A program made the position numbers and the translations under genes. The notes beneath the pieces were generated by a model. The model did not search any database. It was not told where the DNA came from and saw only the letters and a program-made list of their open reading frames with translations. A stretch of 21,768 nt of DNA from Bacteroidaceae bacterium (lineage in GTDB: Bacteria; Bacteroidota; Bacteroidia; Bacteroidales; Bacteroidaceae): the NCBI GenBank assembly GCA_902362595.1, contig CABIXF010000018.1, positions 1 through 21,768 on the forward strand. The letters are read 5' to 3'. Positions 21,152 through 21,768 of this stretch are shown here, piece after piece; within the stretch, counting starts at the first letter, position 1; every line of letters starts with the position of its first letter.

Positions 21152-21768
21152 TTATACGTCTTCTTCATAAATCCTTTTCAGTGCCTCCGTCACTTGGGTT
21201 GTGGAAATCAGGCTGGTATTGAACGTGGCATGATAATTCCGTGAGTCACCCCATTGCCGGCCGGTGTAATGGAAATAGTGTTCTTTCCGGGACTTGTCCA
21301 CTTGGGTAATCTTGCCTGGTGCCTGTGCGGCGGAAATGCCATATTCAGAAATGACGCGTTCCGTCTTGGACTTCATGTCGCCGAACAAGAAAATATGGAG
21401 GGTGTGCGGGCGGTCTTTCAGGATATAGTCGGCGCATCGTCCGACGATGACACACGGTTTCTCTGCTGCCAGACGGCGGATGACCCGGCTTTGTGCCACG
21501 AACAAGGCGTCGTCGTACGACAGACTCTTGTCCAGCGGAGCCTCATAGTCCTGCATGATCATCTGGTAGAGCAGGGCACTGGGCATCTTCTGTTCGTTCT
21601 GTGAAATGAATTCTTCACTGAAACCACTTTCCTTGGCTACGAGGGTAATCAGTTCCTTGTCGTAGAAGGTGATGCCTAGCTCTTTGGCCAGTGCTTTACC
21701 GATTTGATGACCGCCGCTGCCGTATTCGCGGGAAATGGTAATGACCGGCGGATAGTGTGCTGGTGCGG
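21152..21768 (-). CDS. Cytidylate-kinase-like family protein, 5' end beyond the window
   Basis: The open frame runs off the right edge. About 205 residues are visible, and only the first few are probably missing. The first visible residues, PPVITISREYGSGGHQIGKA, contain a P-loop (GSGGHQIGK) as in the 'cytidylate kinase-like' family (Cmk-like P-loop kinases). Further in are YDKELITLVA, PCVIVGRCADYIL and an Arg-rich lid region (DKSRKEHYFHY, then GDSRNYHATFNTSLI). The ATG at 21586 is internal, because the P-loop lies upstream of it in the same frame. It would be a cytoplasmic nucleotide kinase or a relative. The true substrate of this family is not settled. Confidence 0.85.
   Translation of the reverse strand, partial: APAHYPPVITISREYGSGGHQIGKALAKELGITFYDKELITLVAKESGFSEEFISQNEQKMPSALLYQMIMQDYEAPLDKSLSYDDALFVAQSRVIRRLAAEKPCVIVGRCADYILKDRPHTLHIFLFGDMKSKTERVISEYGISAAQAPGKITQVDKSRKEHYFHYTGRQWGDSRNYHATFNTSLISTTQVTEALKRIYEEDV

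Noticed and set aside
1..21768. CRISPR arrays or a CRISPR-Cas system
   Set aside because: No regularly spaced direct repeats and no cas-like genes were seen.

Overview
The window looks like chromosomal DNA from a gut Bacteroidales, most likely Bacteroides or Phocaeicola. This is inferred from the sequence and not from a database match. At least nine genes start downstream of the Bacteroidota -7 box TAnnTTTG, several with a TTG/TTTG about 19-20 bases further up, and Shine-Dalgarno sites are mostly absent. Bacteroidota-type proteins are present: a SusD-type C-terminus, a BACON-like domain, a DUF4369/thioredoxin-like lipoprotein, a TonB receptor with a carboxypeptidase-regulatory-like N-terminus, and IS1182 and IS3 elements of the Bacteroides type.

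Layout. (1) 93-3281: a nested transposon. An IS3-family (IS150-like) element on the minus strand carries a complete IS1182-family element (123-1933) inserted in the 3' end of its orfB. All transposase genes are broken. (2) 3300-14995: ordinary, denser chromosomal genes. These are an acyl-CoA thioesterase-like protein (-), O-acetylhomoserine sulfhydrylase metY (+), an iron-type alcohol dehydrogenase (-), polynucleotide phosphorylase pnp (-), a thioredoxin-fold lipoprotein lacking the CXXC cysteines (+), transcript cleavage factor greA (+), a HIT-family protein (+), a TonB-dependent outer-membrane receptor (+) and mannose-1-phosphate guanylyltransferase (-). Strong hairpin terminators separate most of them. 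A ~150-bp palindromic MITE lies in the greA leader, and its ends closely match the ends of the IS1182 element at the left of the window. (3) 15162-15248: tRNA-Leu(CAA) with its own promoter and terminator. (4) 15421-20981: a visibly more A/T-rich accessory stretch directly downstream of the tRNA. It holds a self-inhibited (class II) Fic protein, an unusual lipoprotein joining a Bacteroidota N-terminal domain, a BACON-like domain and a short SusD-like domain, a ~170-bp set of nested inverted repeats in the leader of that gene, a decayed relaxase (mob) gene, and a compact two-gene module with a 4-bp overlap encoding a two-part DUF3791-like protein and a DUF3990 ADP-ribosyltransferase-fold protein. 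(5) 21152-21768: the 3' part of a cytidylate-kinase-like gene, cut by the window edge.

The most interesting part is region 4. It reads as the eroded remains of a mobilizable element beside a tRNA, with the mobilization gene dead and two nucleotide-transferase effectors (Fic and DUF3990) intact. The DUF3791-like/DUF3990 pair looks like a toxin-antitoxin or defence module whose antitoxin half is a fusion of two small domains. The giant palindrome in the lipoprotein leader is the best candidate for an undescribed structured RNA, recombination site or repeat family.
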